DNA from: Manis javanica
Lineage: Eukaryota; Chordata; Mammalia; Pholidota; Manidae
DNA: 64,000 nt
NCBI RefSeq assembly: GCF_040802235.1
Contig: NC_133169.1
Span: 43,531,034 to 43,595,033 of the forward strand
Direction: 5' to 3'
The notes beneath the pieces are model-generated. The model did no database searches. It saw only the letters and a list, made by a program, of their open reading frames with translations, and had not been told where the DNA came from. Of this stretch, positions 12,628-23,300 are shown piece by piece. How positions within the stretch are numbered: the first letter of the stretch is position 1; every line of letters begins with the position of its first letter. Position numbers and translations under genes: made by a program.

Positions 12628-12950
12628 GAGAGGGCATTTCTCATATTTATTGATCAAATGGTTGTTAACAACAATAAAATTCAGTATAGGGGGGTCAATG
12701 CTCAATGTACAATCATTAATCCATCTCAAGCCTAATTCTCGTCAGTCTCCAATCTTCTGAAGCATAACAAACAAGTTCTTACATGGTGAACGAATTCTTA
12801 CATAGTGAATAAATTCTTACATGGTGAACAGTCCAAGGGCATTCATCACAGAAACTTTCGGTTTTGATCATGCATTATGACCCAAAAACAATCAGGTCAA
12901 ATATGAATATTCATTTGGTTTTTGTACTTGATTTATATGTTGATCCCACA
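12628..12950 (-). other. LTR-like 3' end captured by the young L1 (U3-R)
   Basis: In L1 sense the segment begins TGTGGGATC right after a purine tract (GAGGGAGAAA, 12951-12960), as a retroviral 3' LTR does. It carries AATAAA (12646-12651 on the minus strand) and stops 18 nt later at the poly(A). That is the expected end of an LTR R region in a polyadenylated transcript. The same structure is at 46393-46702. It supplies the polyadenylation signal of the composite element. Confidence 0.6.
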
Positions 12951-12961
12951 TTTCTCCCTCG

Positions 12962-12994
<33 letters not shown>

Positions 12995-12995
12995 T
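12962..12995. repeat. (ATT)n microsatellite
   Basis: About eleven ATT repeats lie just upstream, in L1 sense, of the purine tract of the LTR-like segment. An interrupted version is at the same place in the second young L1 (46714-46748). Confidence 0.9.
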
Positions 12996-13603
12996 TTAAT
13001 AAAATGCTGAAGTGGTAGGTAGATGCAAGATAAAGGTAGAAAACATAGTTCAGTGCTGTAAGAGGGCAAATGTAGATGATCAGATGATCAGGTGTGTGCC
13101 TATGGACTAAGTATTAATCCAGGCTAGCTAAGGGCAGCAAAACATCCACGGATACATAAGATTTCTCTCAAAGCAGGAGGGGTGAAGTTCTGAGCCTCAC
13201 CTCTGTTGATCCCCAAATTCTCACCTGATGGCCCCCATGCGACTGTGCCTGTCTTAGGTTGTTCCTCCCTTGAGGAATCTTACCCGTCTCTGGCTAACCA
13301 GCCATCTTCCGGGGCCATACAGGGAAATGTAAAGTTGGTAAGTGAGAGAGAAGCCATATTGTTTGAAAAGGTTAGCTTTTTAATTCTTTGCAGATTTATG
13401 CCCTGTGGCTTCTATGCCCAGCACTTGTCTCGAGGTATCTTTACCACCTGGAGGAATTATGATACACGGTAAATTCAATATGAGGCACGAATTCTATTTA
13501 AGGGTTGTAATTAGGAAGGAAGAAGAAAAGCTATACAGGTAGCATATGGAAGGAAACATGGGAGGATTGATTATTTCTTTGACATATCTTCTTGTAGAGT
13601 ACC

Positions 13604-14102
13604 TTAAGTATGTATAGGTATTAAACTACTAACTAATTTGCACACACATATTAACATAATAGGAATATGGTGACATAAACAAAGCAAATATATAATTACC
13701 ATCCATCTCCAGTGAAGCCAAGAAAACCATTTAGGCACCCTAGGCATTTGCGAAAATTTATCTATGATATGATGGATATTGTCCAACTGTACTTGAACAA
13801 TCAGACAAATTAAAGCAGCCCATTTCTGGGATCTGTTCACATCCCATATGTTCTTTTAACCATAGATAGTCTATAGTCATGAGATTTTGGAGTGCTACAA
13901 CTTGAACCCCTCCCAACTCCTGGTTGAGTTCCAGCAGTACAGATCCGGTCAAATTCGTTGTCTCACTGTATGCACATGCCAGCCTAGACATCTCCCTCCT
14001 CATTCCTATGGCAAGTCCAGGAGATGGTGGACTGGATGCAGCCACAACCGCAGCATCGTCCGGATCCCTGTGGAAGCTCTTTGATGAACATCCCCCTGGC
14101 AC
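13604..14102 (-). pseudogene. retroviral envelope transmembrane-subunit fragment within the L1 3' extension
   Basis: Two overlapping minus-strand frames read as a retroviral TM subunit. First comes a heptad-like Leu-rich stretch, then a segment with the layout of the conserved disulphide loop region. The first cysteine is present, but the first of the paired cysteines is Gly in both L1 copies. After a frameshift comes a Trp-rich membrane-proximal stretch and a hydrophobic span at about 13640-13720. The surface subunit, cleavage site and fusion peptide are absent. It is a remnant carried as L1 3'UTR and not a working envelope. Recognition is by layout, with no database search behind it. Confidence 0.55.
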
Positions 14103-14299
14103 AATTCCTCCAGAGAGTGCTGATGCCAGAAGCTCCTCCTCGTATCGTATCTTAGTTCATTTTCTGGGTATCCAAGCTAGGCCTTGATCTTCTGCATAGA
14201 AACAAACAGACCCTTTGCCCACACTTTGACATGCCCTCTATACCACTATGCAGAACTCATTGGAGGTCAGCACACAGTAACTGCTTTTTTTTTTTTTTT

Positions 14300-14480
14300 A
14301 AGAGAAAGGAATATTATCAGAAAAGAGTACCTCCATAGCTGATCATCTGACACCCTTTAAGTGATCAACATTAAGGATATTTAAAGCATGCATTGATCTT
14401 TCATTTACCAATAGTTTCATCCTATCAAGGAGTAATCCCCCTTTTCTTTCTTTCATTCTTTCTTTTTTTTTAATTTTTAA
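14300..14480 (-). other. A-rich tracts flanking a 140-bp block at the old L1 3' end
   Basis: In L1 sense, an A-rich GAAA-type tract (14441-14480) follows the canonical 3'UTR. Then comes a 140-bp block and a second A run (poly(T) 14285-14299). The older L1 at 36711 has its poly(A) directly after the sequence corresponding to 14481-14490. This places the ancestral 3' end here and marks everything beyond it as acquired. Confidence 0.65.
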
Positions 14481-14811
14481 TCTACACTTACATGAGGAAT
14501 ACTATGTTTACTATGCTCTCCCCTATATCAGGTCCCCCCTAACAACCACATTATGATTACTGTCCATCAGCTTAGCAAAATGTTGTAGAGTCACTACTTG
14601 TCCTCTCTGTGTTGTGCAGCCCACCCTCCCCTTTCTCCCTCCCCCCCATGCACGCTAATCTTAATACCCACCTTCTTCTTCCCCCCCTTATACCTCCCTG
14701 CCCACCCATCCTCCCCAGTTCCTTTCCCTTTGGTACCTGTTAGTCCATTTTTGGGTTCCGTAATTACGCTGCTCTTTTGTTCCGTCAGTTTTTCCTTTGT
14801 TCCTATACTCC

Positions 14812-17800
14812 TCAGATGAGTGAAATCATTTGGTATTTCTCTTTCTCCGCTTGGCTTATTTCACTGAGCATAATACTCTCCAGCTCCATCCATGTTGCTG
14901 CAAATGGTTGGATTTTTCCACTTCTTATGGTTGAGTAGTATTCCATTGTGTATATGTACCACATCTTCTTTAGCCATTCATCTACCGATGGACATTTAGG
15001 TTGCTTCCAATTCTTGGCTATTGTAAATAGTGCTGCGATAAACATAGGGGTGCATCTGTCTTTCTCAAACTTGATTGCTGCGTTCTTAGGGTAAATTCCT
15101 AGGAGTAGAATTCCTGGGTCAAATTGTAGGTCTGTTTTGAGCATTTTGATGAACCTCCATACTGCTTTCCACAGTGGTTGAACTAATTTACATTCCCACC
15201 AGCAGTGTAGGAGGGTTCCCCTTTCTCCACAGCCTCGCCAACATTTGTTGTTGTTTGTCTTTTGAATGGCAGCTCTCCTTACTGGTGTGAGGTGATACCT
15301 CATTGTAGTTTTAATTTGCATTTCTCTGATAATTAGTGATGTGGAGCCTCTTTTCATGTGTCTGTTGGCCATCTGTATTTCTTTTTTAGAGAACTGTCTG
15401 TTCAGTTCCTCTGCCCATTTTTTAATTGGGTTATTTGTTTTTTGTTTGTTGAGGTGTGTGAGCTCTTTATATATTCTGGACGTCAAGCCTTTATCGGATC
15501 TGTCATTTTCAAATATATTCTCCCATACTGTAGGGTTCCTTTTTGTTCTATTGATGGTGTCTTTTGCTGTACAGAAGCTTTTCAGCTTAATGTAGTCCCA
15601 CTTGCTCATTTTTGCTGTTGTTTTCCTTGCCCGGGGAGATACGTTCAAGAAGAGGTCACTCATGTTTATGTCTAAGAGGTTTTTGCATATGTTTTTTTCC
15701 AAGAGTTTAATGGTTTCATGACTTACATTCAGGTCTTTGATCCATTTTGAGTTTACCTTTGTATATGGAGTTAGACATTGGTCCAGTTTCATTCTCCTAC
15801 ATGTAGCTGTCCAGTTTTGCCAGCACCATCTGTTGAAGAGACTGTCATTTTGCCATTGTATGTCCATGGCTCCTTTATCAAATATTAATTGACCATATAT
15901 GTTTGGGTTAATTTCTGGTGTCTCTAATCTGTTCCACTGGTCTGTGGCTCTGTTCTTGTGCCAGTACCAAATTGTCTTGATTACTATGGCTTTGTAGTAG
16001 AGCATGAAGTTGGGGAGTGAGATCCCCCCTACTTTATTCTTCCTTTTCAGGATTGCTTTGGCTATTCGGGGTCTTTGGTGTTTCCATATGAATTTTTGAA
16101 TTATTTGTTCCAATTCATTGAAGAATGTTGCTGGTAATTTGAGAGGGATTGCATCAAATCTGTATATTGCTTTGGGCAGGATGGCCATTTTGACGATATT
16201 AATTCTTCCTAGCCATGAGCATGGGATGAGTTTCCATTTATTAGTGTCCCCTTTAATTTCTCTTAAGAGTGACTTGTAGTTTTCAGAGTATAAGTCTTTC
16301 ACTTCTTTGGTTAGGTTTATTCCTAGGTATTTTATTCTTTTTGATGCAATGGTGAATGGAATTGTTTTCCTGATTTCTCTTTCTATTGATTCATTGTTAG
16401 TGTATAGGAAAGCTACAGATTTCTGTGTGTTAATTTTGTATCCTGCAACTTTGCTGTATTCCCATATCAGTTCTAGTAGTTTTGGAGTGGAATCTTTAGG
16501 GTTTTTTATGTACAGTATCATATCATCTGCAAATAGTGACAGTTTAACTTCTTCTTTACCAATCTGGATTCCTAGTATTTCTTTGTTTTGTCTGATTGCC
16601 GAGGCTAGGACCTCCAGTACTATGTTAAATAACAGTGGGGAGAGTGGGCATCCCTGTCTGGTTCCCGATCTCAGTGGAAATGCTTTCAGCTTCTCACTGT
16701 TCAGTATAATGCTGGCTGCCGGTTTATCATATCTGGCCTTTATTATGTTGAGGTACTTGCCCTCTATTCCCATTTTGCTGAGAGTTTTTATCATGAATGG
16801 ATGTTGAATTTTGTCAAATGCTTTTTCAGCATCTATGGAGATGTTCATGTGGTTTTTGTCTTTCTTTTTGTTGATGTGGTGGATGATGTTGATGGATTTT
16901 CGAATGTTGTAGCATCCTTGCATCTTTGGGATGAACCCCAATTGGTCATGGTGTATGATCCTTTTGATATACTGTTGAATTCTGTGTTAATATTTTATTG
17001 AGTATTTTTGCATCTACATTCATCAGGGATATTGGTCTGTAATTTTCTTTTTTGGTGGGGTCTTTGCCTGGTTTTGGTATTAGGGTGATGTTGGCTACAC
17101 AGAATGAGTTTGGGAGTATTCCCTCTTCTTCTATTTTGTGGAACACTTTAAGGAGAATGGGTATTATGTCTTCTCTGTGTGTCTGATAAAATTCCGAGGT
17201 AAATCCATCCGGCCCCGGGGTTTTGTTCTTGGGTAGTTTTTGGATTACTGTTTCAATTTCTTTGCTCGTAATTGGTTTGTTTAACTTTTGTGTTTCTTCC
17301 TTGGTCAGTCTTGGGAGGTTGTATTTTTCTAGGAAGTTGTCCATTTCTCCTAGGTTTTCCAGCTTGTTGGCATATAGGTTTTCACAGTAGTCTTTAATAA
17401 TTCTTTGTATTTCTGTGGACTCTGTAGTGATTTTTCCATTCTCATTTCTGATTATGTTGATTTGTGTTGATTCTCTTTTTCTCTTAATAAGTTGGGCTAG
17501 AGGCTTATCTATTTTGTTCATTTTGTCGAAGAACCAGCTCTTGGTTTCGTTGATTTTTGCTATTGTTTTATTTTTCTCAATTTTGTTTATTTCTTCTCTC
17601 ATCTTTATTATATCCCTCCTTCTGCTGACTTTAGGGCTCATTTGTTCTTCTTTTTCCAGTTTTGATAATTGTGATGTTAGACTATTCATTTGGGATTGTT
17701 CTTCCTTCTTCAAGTGTGCCTGGATTGCTACAGACTTTCCTCTTAAGACTGCTTTCGCTGCGTCCCACAGACGTTGGGCCTTAGTGTTGTTGTTGTCATT

Positions 17801-18599
17801 TCTTTCTATATATTCCTTGAACTCTATTTTGATTTGTTCATTGATCCATTGATTATTTAGTAGCATGTTGTTAAGCCTCCATGTGTTTGTGAGCCTTTTT
17901 GTTTTCTTTGTAGAATTTATTTCTACTTTTATACCTTTGTGTTCTGAAAAATTGGTTGGTAGAATTTCAATATTTTGGAATTTACTGAGGCTCTTTTTGT
18001 GAGCTAGTATGTGGTCTATTCTAGAGAATGTTCCATGTGCACTTGAGAAGAATGTACATCCTGTTGCTTTTGGATGTAGAGTTCTATAGATGTCTATTAG
18101 GTCCATCTGTTCTAGTGTGTTGTTCAGTGCCTGTGTGTCCTTACTTATTTTCTGCCTGGTGGATCTATCCTTTGGGGTGAGTGGTGTGTTGAAGTCTCCT
18201 ACAATGAATGCATTGCAGCCTATTTCCCTCTTTAGTTCTGTTAGTATTTGCTTCACATATGCTGGTGCTCCTGTATTGGGTGCATATATATTTAGAATGG
18301 TTATATCCTCTTGTTGGACTGAGCCCTTTATCATTATGTAGTATCCTTCTTTATATCTTGTTACTTTCTGTGTTTTGAACTCTATTTTGTCTGATATTAG
18401 TACTGCAACCCCTGCTTTCTTCTCACTGTGGTGAGACTTTTAGTCTATGCTTATCTTTGGGTTTAAGGTGAGTTTCTTGTAAGCAGCATATAGATGGGTC
18501 TTGCTTTTTTATCCATTCTATTACTCTATGTCTTTTGATTGGTGCATTAAGTCCATTTACATTAAGGGTGACTATTGAGAGATATGTACTTATTGCCAT
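14812..18599 (-). pseudogene. LINE-1 ORF2 (endonuclease-reverse transcriptase), broken
   Basis: ORF2p nicks target DNA and reverse-transcribes L1 RNA in place. The N-terminal endonuclease starts MAIS at 18599. Its conserved segments ([26 protein letters not shown]) lie within 18334-17900. The reverse transcriptase has the FADD catalytic motif near 16520. The cysteine-rich C-terminal region, with CWRGCGERG, lies near 15230. Breaks are a deletion of about 26 nt near 18425 relative to the second copy, and a 2-nt deletion at 16982-16989. The last 709 codons (16941-14812) are uninterrupted. The 2-nt deletion is shared with 50728-50735. Confidence 0.9.
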
Positions 18600-18794
18600 T
18601 GCAGGCTTTAGATTCGTGGTTACCAAAGGTTCAAGGTTAGCTTCTTTAGTATCTTACTGCCTAACTTAGCTCGCTTATTGAGCTGTTATATACACTGTCT
18701 GGAGATTCTTTTCTTCTCTCCCTTCTTATTCCTCCTCCTCCATTCTTCATATGTTGTGTGTTTTGTTCTGTGCTCTTTTTGGGGGTGCTCCCAT

Positions 18795-19164
18795 CTAGAG
18801 CAGTTCCTGTAGGATGCCCTGTAGACGTGGTTTGTGGGAAGCAAATTCCCTCAGCTTTTGCTTGTCTGGGAATTGTTTAATCCCGCCATCATATTTAAAT
18901 GATAGTCGTGCTGGATGCAGTATCCTTGATTCAAGGCCCTTCTGTTTCAATCCATTAAGTATATCATGCCATTCTCTTCTTGCCTGTAGGGTTTCTCTTG
19001 AGAAGTCTGATGTTAGCCTGATGGGTTTTCCTTTATAGGTGACCTTTTTCTCTCTAGCTGCCTTTAAAACTCTTTCCTTGTCCTTGATCCTTGCCATTTT
19101 AATTACTATGTGTCTTGGTGTTGTCCTCCTTGGATCCTTTCTGTTGGGGGTTCTGTGTAATTCC
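18795..19164 (-). pseudogene. LINE-1 ORF1 C-terminal part, truncated
   Basis: ORF1p is the L1 RNA-binding chaperone. Only about the last 123 residues are present, covering the end of the RRM and the C-terminal domain with the conserved ETLQARREW block. The 5' truncation at 19164 joins it in frame to the ORF2 tail of an older L1, giving one open frame 19289-18795 of 164 codons. The equivalent region of the intact ORF1 is 52567-52935. Confidence 0.85.
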
Positions 19165-19981
19165 TGGCTTATTTCACTGAGCATAACACCCTCTAGCTCC
19201 ATCCATGTTGTTGCAAATGGTAGCACTGTGTTCTCCTTATGGCTGAATAATATTCCATTATGTATATGTACCACATCTTCTTTATCCATTCATATACTGA
19301 TGGACACTCACGTTGCTTCCATATCTTGGCTATTGTAAATAGTGCTGTGATAAACATAGGGATGCATTTGTCTTTTTCAAACTGGGCTGCTGCATTCTTA
19401 GGGTAAATTCCTAGGAGTGGAATTCCTGGGTCAAATGGTATTTCCATTTTTTGATTTTTGAGGAACCTCCATACTCCTTTCCACAATGGTTGAACTAATT
19501 TACATTCCCACCAACAGTGTACCAGGGTTCCCTTTCCTCCACAACCTCGCCAACATTTGTTGTTGTTTGTCATTTGGATGGTGGCAATCCTTACTGGTGT
19601 GAGGTGATAGCTCATTGTGGTTTTTAATTTCCATTCCTCTGATGACTAGCGATGTGGAGCATCTTTTCATGTGTCTGTTAGCCATCTGAATTTCTTCTTT
19701 GGGTAAGTGACTGTTCAAATCCTGTGCCCATTTTTTAATTGGATTATTTGCTTTTTGTTTGTTGAGTTGTGTGAGCTCTTTATATATTTTGGATTTCAAG
19801 CCTTTATCGAATCTGCCATTTACAAATATATTCTCCCATACTGTATGCTGCTGCCTTTTTGTTCTATTGGTGGTATCCTTTGCTGTACAGAAGCTTTTCA
19901 GCTTTATATAGTTCCACTTGTTCAGTTTTGCTTTTGTTTCCCTTGCCCAGGGAGATATGTTCATGAAGACTCTTCTTGTGT
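19165..19981 (-). mobile_element. older LINE-1 ORF2 C-terminal fragment, minus strand
   Basis: The minus strand reads the ORF2 tail, including the [10 protein letters not shown] motif near 19550 and the block ending in [12 protein letters not shown] just before 19165. It is more diverged than the abutting young L1. Its own 3'UTR is missing at the 19164/19165 junction. It is 5'-truncated at about 19981 inside the end block of unit A'. Confidence 0.85.
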
Positions 19982-20535
19982 TTTTAAAGAGCCTGAACTC
20001 CTGTTCAGTTTGTTAAACATTGTCCTTTATGAAAGCTGTGGATTGAGAGATAAGCATGATTGGCCTGGGGACCAGGAGTGCAGTTCTGTATGAGACCTTA
20101 TTAACCCTGAGTAGCCAGTGGCATGTAAGCCCTGCAGGAATCTGTAGTGGATCATACTCTGGGTATCATGCTCTTACTTTTCATTGGTATAAATATCATT
20201 GGAAATATATTACTGGGCCTCTCCAAATAAAAACATACATATTGTATAATTTATTTCCTATTTTATTTCACTCTAGAGGAAATAAATATGTATCTTTCTT
20301 AATAATGTGTGGCCATCCTACTCATTCTGTGCCTCTGCTCCTTTCTCACTCCCAGCATCTTTCATGAATGGCCACCAGTCCATGAACAATGGAAGGAGAA
20401 ATACCAGAAACAACCACAAAGTGAGCCAACCATGAAAAGACAGGACATTACTTCCAATTCCTCATTCAATACTCTCTTTGTGGCACTATTACACTGCCAA
20501 AAATTAAATGCACTTGACAAAAATTAAAAGAAAAT
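19982..20535. repeat. right end of segmental duplication unit A'
   Basis: 19982-20420 aligns with 11455-11889 and 35520-35700, the right-hand block of units A and B. A further short match at 20485-20535 corresponds to the start of the same block (compare 10395-10440 and 34450-34495), so the order may be rearranged here. Unit A' therefore keeps both ends but has lost its core. Confidence 0.65.
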
Positions 20536-20539
20536 ACGG

Positions 20540-21145
20540 GATCTGGGTTCTGTAATTGTGAGGAGACGAGTAGATCCTGAGAGTTCTCATCACAAAAGGA
20601 ATTTTTTCCTTCCTTCCTATGGTATCTATGACATGATGGATGTTAACTAAACCTGTTTTGGTCATCAGTCCACAATATGTGCAAATCAAACCATCATGGT
20701 GCACAGCTTAAACTTATACAGTGATGCATGCCAGTCATTTCTCCATAATAATGGAAAGGAAAAACAAATAGAAGAAACCTGAGAATAGATTTCAGTTACA
20801 CATGGAACCAAAGAAACAATACAAAAAAAATTGATGAACTAAATAGAAATAAACTAATTATTCCAGAGTAGAAACTAAATCTACCATGCGCATAGGGTAG
20901 GAAGATGTGGAAGACATATGCGAAGGATACAAAGAGGCACAAATATTTCAATTATAAATTAGTCATTGGGATGAAAGTACAGAGTGGAGAATATAGTAAA
21001 TAATAGTGTAATGTCTGTCAATGATGACAGATAGTAACTATACTAATTGGGTTGAGCATTTCATAATCTCAATAAACTGCTGAAACACTATGTTATATAC
21101 TTGAAACAAATGCAATATTCTATATCAACTATATTTCATTAAAAT
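20540..21145 (+). mobile_element. old LINE-1 3'UTR remnants, plus strand
   Basis: Two consecutive stretches (about 20540-20760 and 20930-21145) have the typical ends of old mammalian L1 3'UTRs and finish in sequence resembling the pre-poly(A) segment. There are no open frames. Confidence 0.6.
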
Positions 21146-21838
21146 GTTCCAGGCAATATTTCTTATACTGTAGTTTACATACCCGTGATTTATTAACTAT
21201 GTAACTGCAAGCTTATGCCTCTTATTCCACCTCAGCTCCTTTACCAGCACTCACACCCCTCACCTGTGGCAACCATGAGATTGTTCTCTGTAATTATGAG
21301 GATGTGTCTGTTTTATTCATTTTGCTTCATCATTTGGTATGTTTCTTAGATTTCAAATTTATGTTGAATCATGTTATTAACTTGAATAGTCTCATATATC
21401 TCATTTATCCTAATATACTCTAGGGCCATCCATGTTTTTGGACATGATGTTATGTCATTTTTACAGCTAGGTAGTAATCCATTATATATATAAACTACAT
21501 TTTCTTTATCCAATTATCTATCTGTGGGAAGAAGTTAATACCATATCTTGGTGATTAAAAATAATTTCACAATGAGCATAGGACTTCAAAACATTTCCAA
21601 ATTATATTTTCTCTGGGTAAACACACAAAAGTGGAAGTGCTGAATTATATGTTAGTTCTTCATTTAAATTTTAAAATAAGCTCCATACTATTTTCCTTAA
21701 TGGCTGCATCAGTTTACATTCTCAGCAACATTGTGCAAATGTTTCCTTTTCCCTCATTTTTGCTTACACAGTTATTCCTTCTTTTTAGAAGGTATCCATT
21801 CTGACAGGTTTGAGATGATAGCTCATGTGGGGATTTTT
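21146..21838 (-). mobile_element. old LINE-1 3' fragment, minus strand
   Basis: Antisense L1 3'UTR followed by a heavily decayed ORF2 tail. The next L1 fragment abuts it at 21839. Confidence 0.65.
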
Positions 21839-22643
21839 TAGTATCTTTTTTTTTATTGATGTATGGTTGATATACACTCTTACATTGGTTTCAAGTACAC
21901 AGCACAGTGGTTCAACAGTAAACTGTATGGTTAAACCCTCACCCTGAGCAGTGTCGCCACTATTTGTCCACACAGGAGATGTCAGAAGATCGCTGGCTGT
22001 GTTGCCCGTGCTGCACTCCTGTCTCCATGACCAAGTTATATTGTAATTGAGAATTTTTGTGCCCCTTTAGACCTTCCCCCTCCCCCATAGTAACCACCAG
22101 TCCCTTATCAGTGTCTGTGAGTCTACTGCTATTTTGTTCATTTCCTTTTTTATTAAACAAATAAGTGGAATCATATGGCATTTGTCTTTATCTCCCTGAC
22201 ATATTTCACTTAACATAATATCATCTATGTCCATCCATGTTGTTGCAAATGGCAAGATCTCTTTCTTTCCTATGGCTGCATAATATTCTTTTGTGTATAT
22301 GTACCACACCTTCTTTACCCATTCATCTACTGATGGACACTGTGGTTGCTTCCATATCTTGGCTTTTGCAAATAATGTGTCAATGAACATGGTGGTGCAT
22401 GTATCTTTTCAAATCTAGGATTATGTTTTCTCTGGGTTAAGTCCTACAGGTGGAATTACTGGGTCATGTGGTATTCCTATTTTTAGATATTTGAGGAATC
22501 TTCATACCTCAATTGGCTGAACCAATTGACATTCCCACTAAATAGTTTAGAAGGGTTCCCATTTCTCCACATCCTTGCTAACACTTGTTATTTCCTTTTT
22601 ATTGGATAGTGGCCATTCTGACTGATGTGTGGTGATATTTCAC
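21839..22643 (-). mobile_element. old LINE-1 3' portion, interrupted by the retrovirus
   Basis: Poly(T) near 21846-21857 begins a minus-strand L1 3' end. The ORF2 tail reads to 22643, where the 5' LTR of the retrovirus starts, and resumes at 29639. The reading across the junction matches the conserved ORF2 tail once one copy of the 5-bp duplication is removed. The L1 therefore predates the retroviral insertion. Confidence 0.85.
22639..22643 (+). repeat. target-site duplication TTCAC, left copy
   Basis: TTCAC immediately precedes the 5' LTR and recurs at 29639-29643 immediately after the 3' LTR. This is a 5-bp duplication made by retroviral integration. Confidence 0.85.
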
Positions 22644-22892
22644 TGAAGGGCCCCCACCAGTAAGATGGCAAACTTCGGGCTTCTCTTCGGGGTCCTCGGT
22701 TCCCGCCGGCGCCACCTGAAGCCCAATCACCTCTCGCTCCCCTCCTAATCCCAGCACCTAGCCAACAGCCAACAGCCCCATAGAAGTGACACCTCAATCA
22801 ATTCATGCCCCTTCCTATATGACCCAGCACCTTTCCCTAATACAGCGGAACTCTCCGGTGAATTGCTGCTATGTGTCACTTCTTTCCTTTCA
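22644..22892 (+). repeat. 5' LTR
   Basis: Begins TGAAGGGCCCCC and ends TTTCA, 249 bp, and aligns end to end with 29390-29638. The polyadenylation signal of the 3' copy is AATACA here (near 22833), one of about ten differences between the LTRs. Confidence 0.95.
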
Positions 22893-22893
22893 T

Positions 22894-22911
22894 TGGTGCC
22901 GAAACCCGGGA
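22894..22911 (+). promoter_or_regulatory. primer binding site, tRNA-Phe
   Basis: TGGTGCCGAAACCCGGGA is complementary to the 3' 18 nt of mammalian tRNA-Phe including CCA, and starts one base after the LTR. This is where minus-strand DNA synthesis would have been primed. Confidence 0.9.
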
Positions 22912-23113
22912 GACGGGACACCCCAACTGGGCCCCGTCTTCCCCCCGACACCAGCAGCAGCTTGCCCTCGTCCTCTTTTTCCGGAGCTGGCTCATAACAC
23001 TCACCACTCCTCTCTGGCCTTTAGGGTGGGCCACTCTTCCCCAAGCTATCACAGTGCCATTGACCATGATCATCCAGCAAGGCCCTGATGCTCAGGGATG
23101 AGGAGGGAACGCT

Positions 23114-23300
23114 CCCCGCCTCAGGTCTTCACGGCTGCGGCAGACCCTCAGGCCCCTCCTCCAAAAGCCATAAATCCCCGCCTCAAGCCTTTACGGCTGC
23201 AGCGGATGCTCAGGCCCCTCCTCCGACAGTCATAAATCCCCATCTCAGGCCTTCACGGCTGCGGCAGACTCTCAGGCACCCCCCTCCAACAGCCATAAAT
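23114..23300 (+). repeat. three tandem copies of a 62-bp unit in the proviral leader
   Basis: Copies begin at 23114, 23176 and 23238, each running from CCCC through a conserved CACGGCTGC-type core to CCATAAAT. The period of 62 bp is not a multiple of three. The repeat lies between the primer site and gag, in the region that normally carries the packaging signal. Confidence 0.9.

Larger units (their letters stand above)
12618..19164 (-). mobile_element. young composite LINE-1, 5'-truncated in ORF1, with env-LTR 3' extension
   Basis: In L1 sense the element runs from ORF1 codon about 235 (19164) through ORF2 (18599-14812), a G-rich 3'UTR (about 14600-14720) and a canonical end near 14480. A further 1.85 kb follows, ending in a poly(A) tail (poly(T) at 12618-12627). 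It is very similar over its whole length to the element at 46384-55024. I find no target-site duplication: the left flank is unit A' spacer, while the right flank is an older L1 (19165 onward). The insertion or a later event therefore removed the intervening DNA. Confidence 0.9.

Noticed and set aside
16307-16807. Plus-strand open frame of 166 codons, repeated at 50053-50553
   Set aside because: It is the antisense shadow of the conserved ORF2 reverse-transcriptase region. The residues are typical of reversed Lys/Glu-rich codons (Phe/Ser/Leu-rich).
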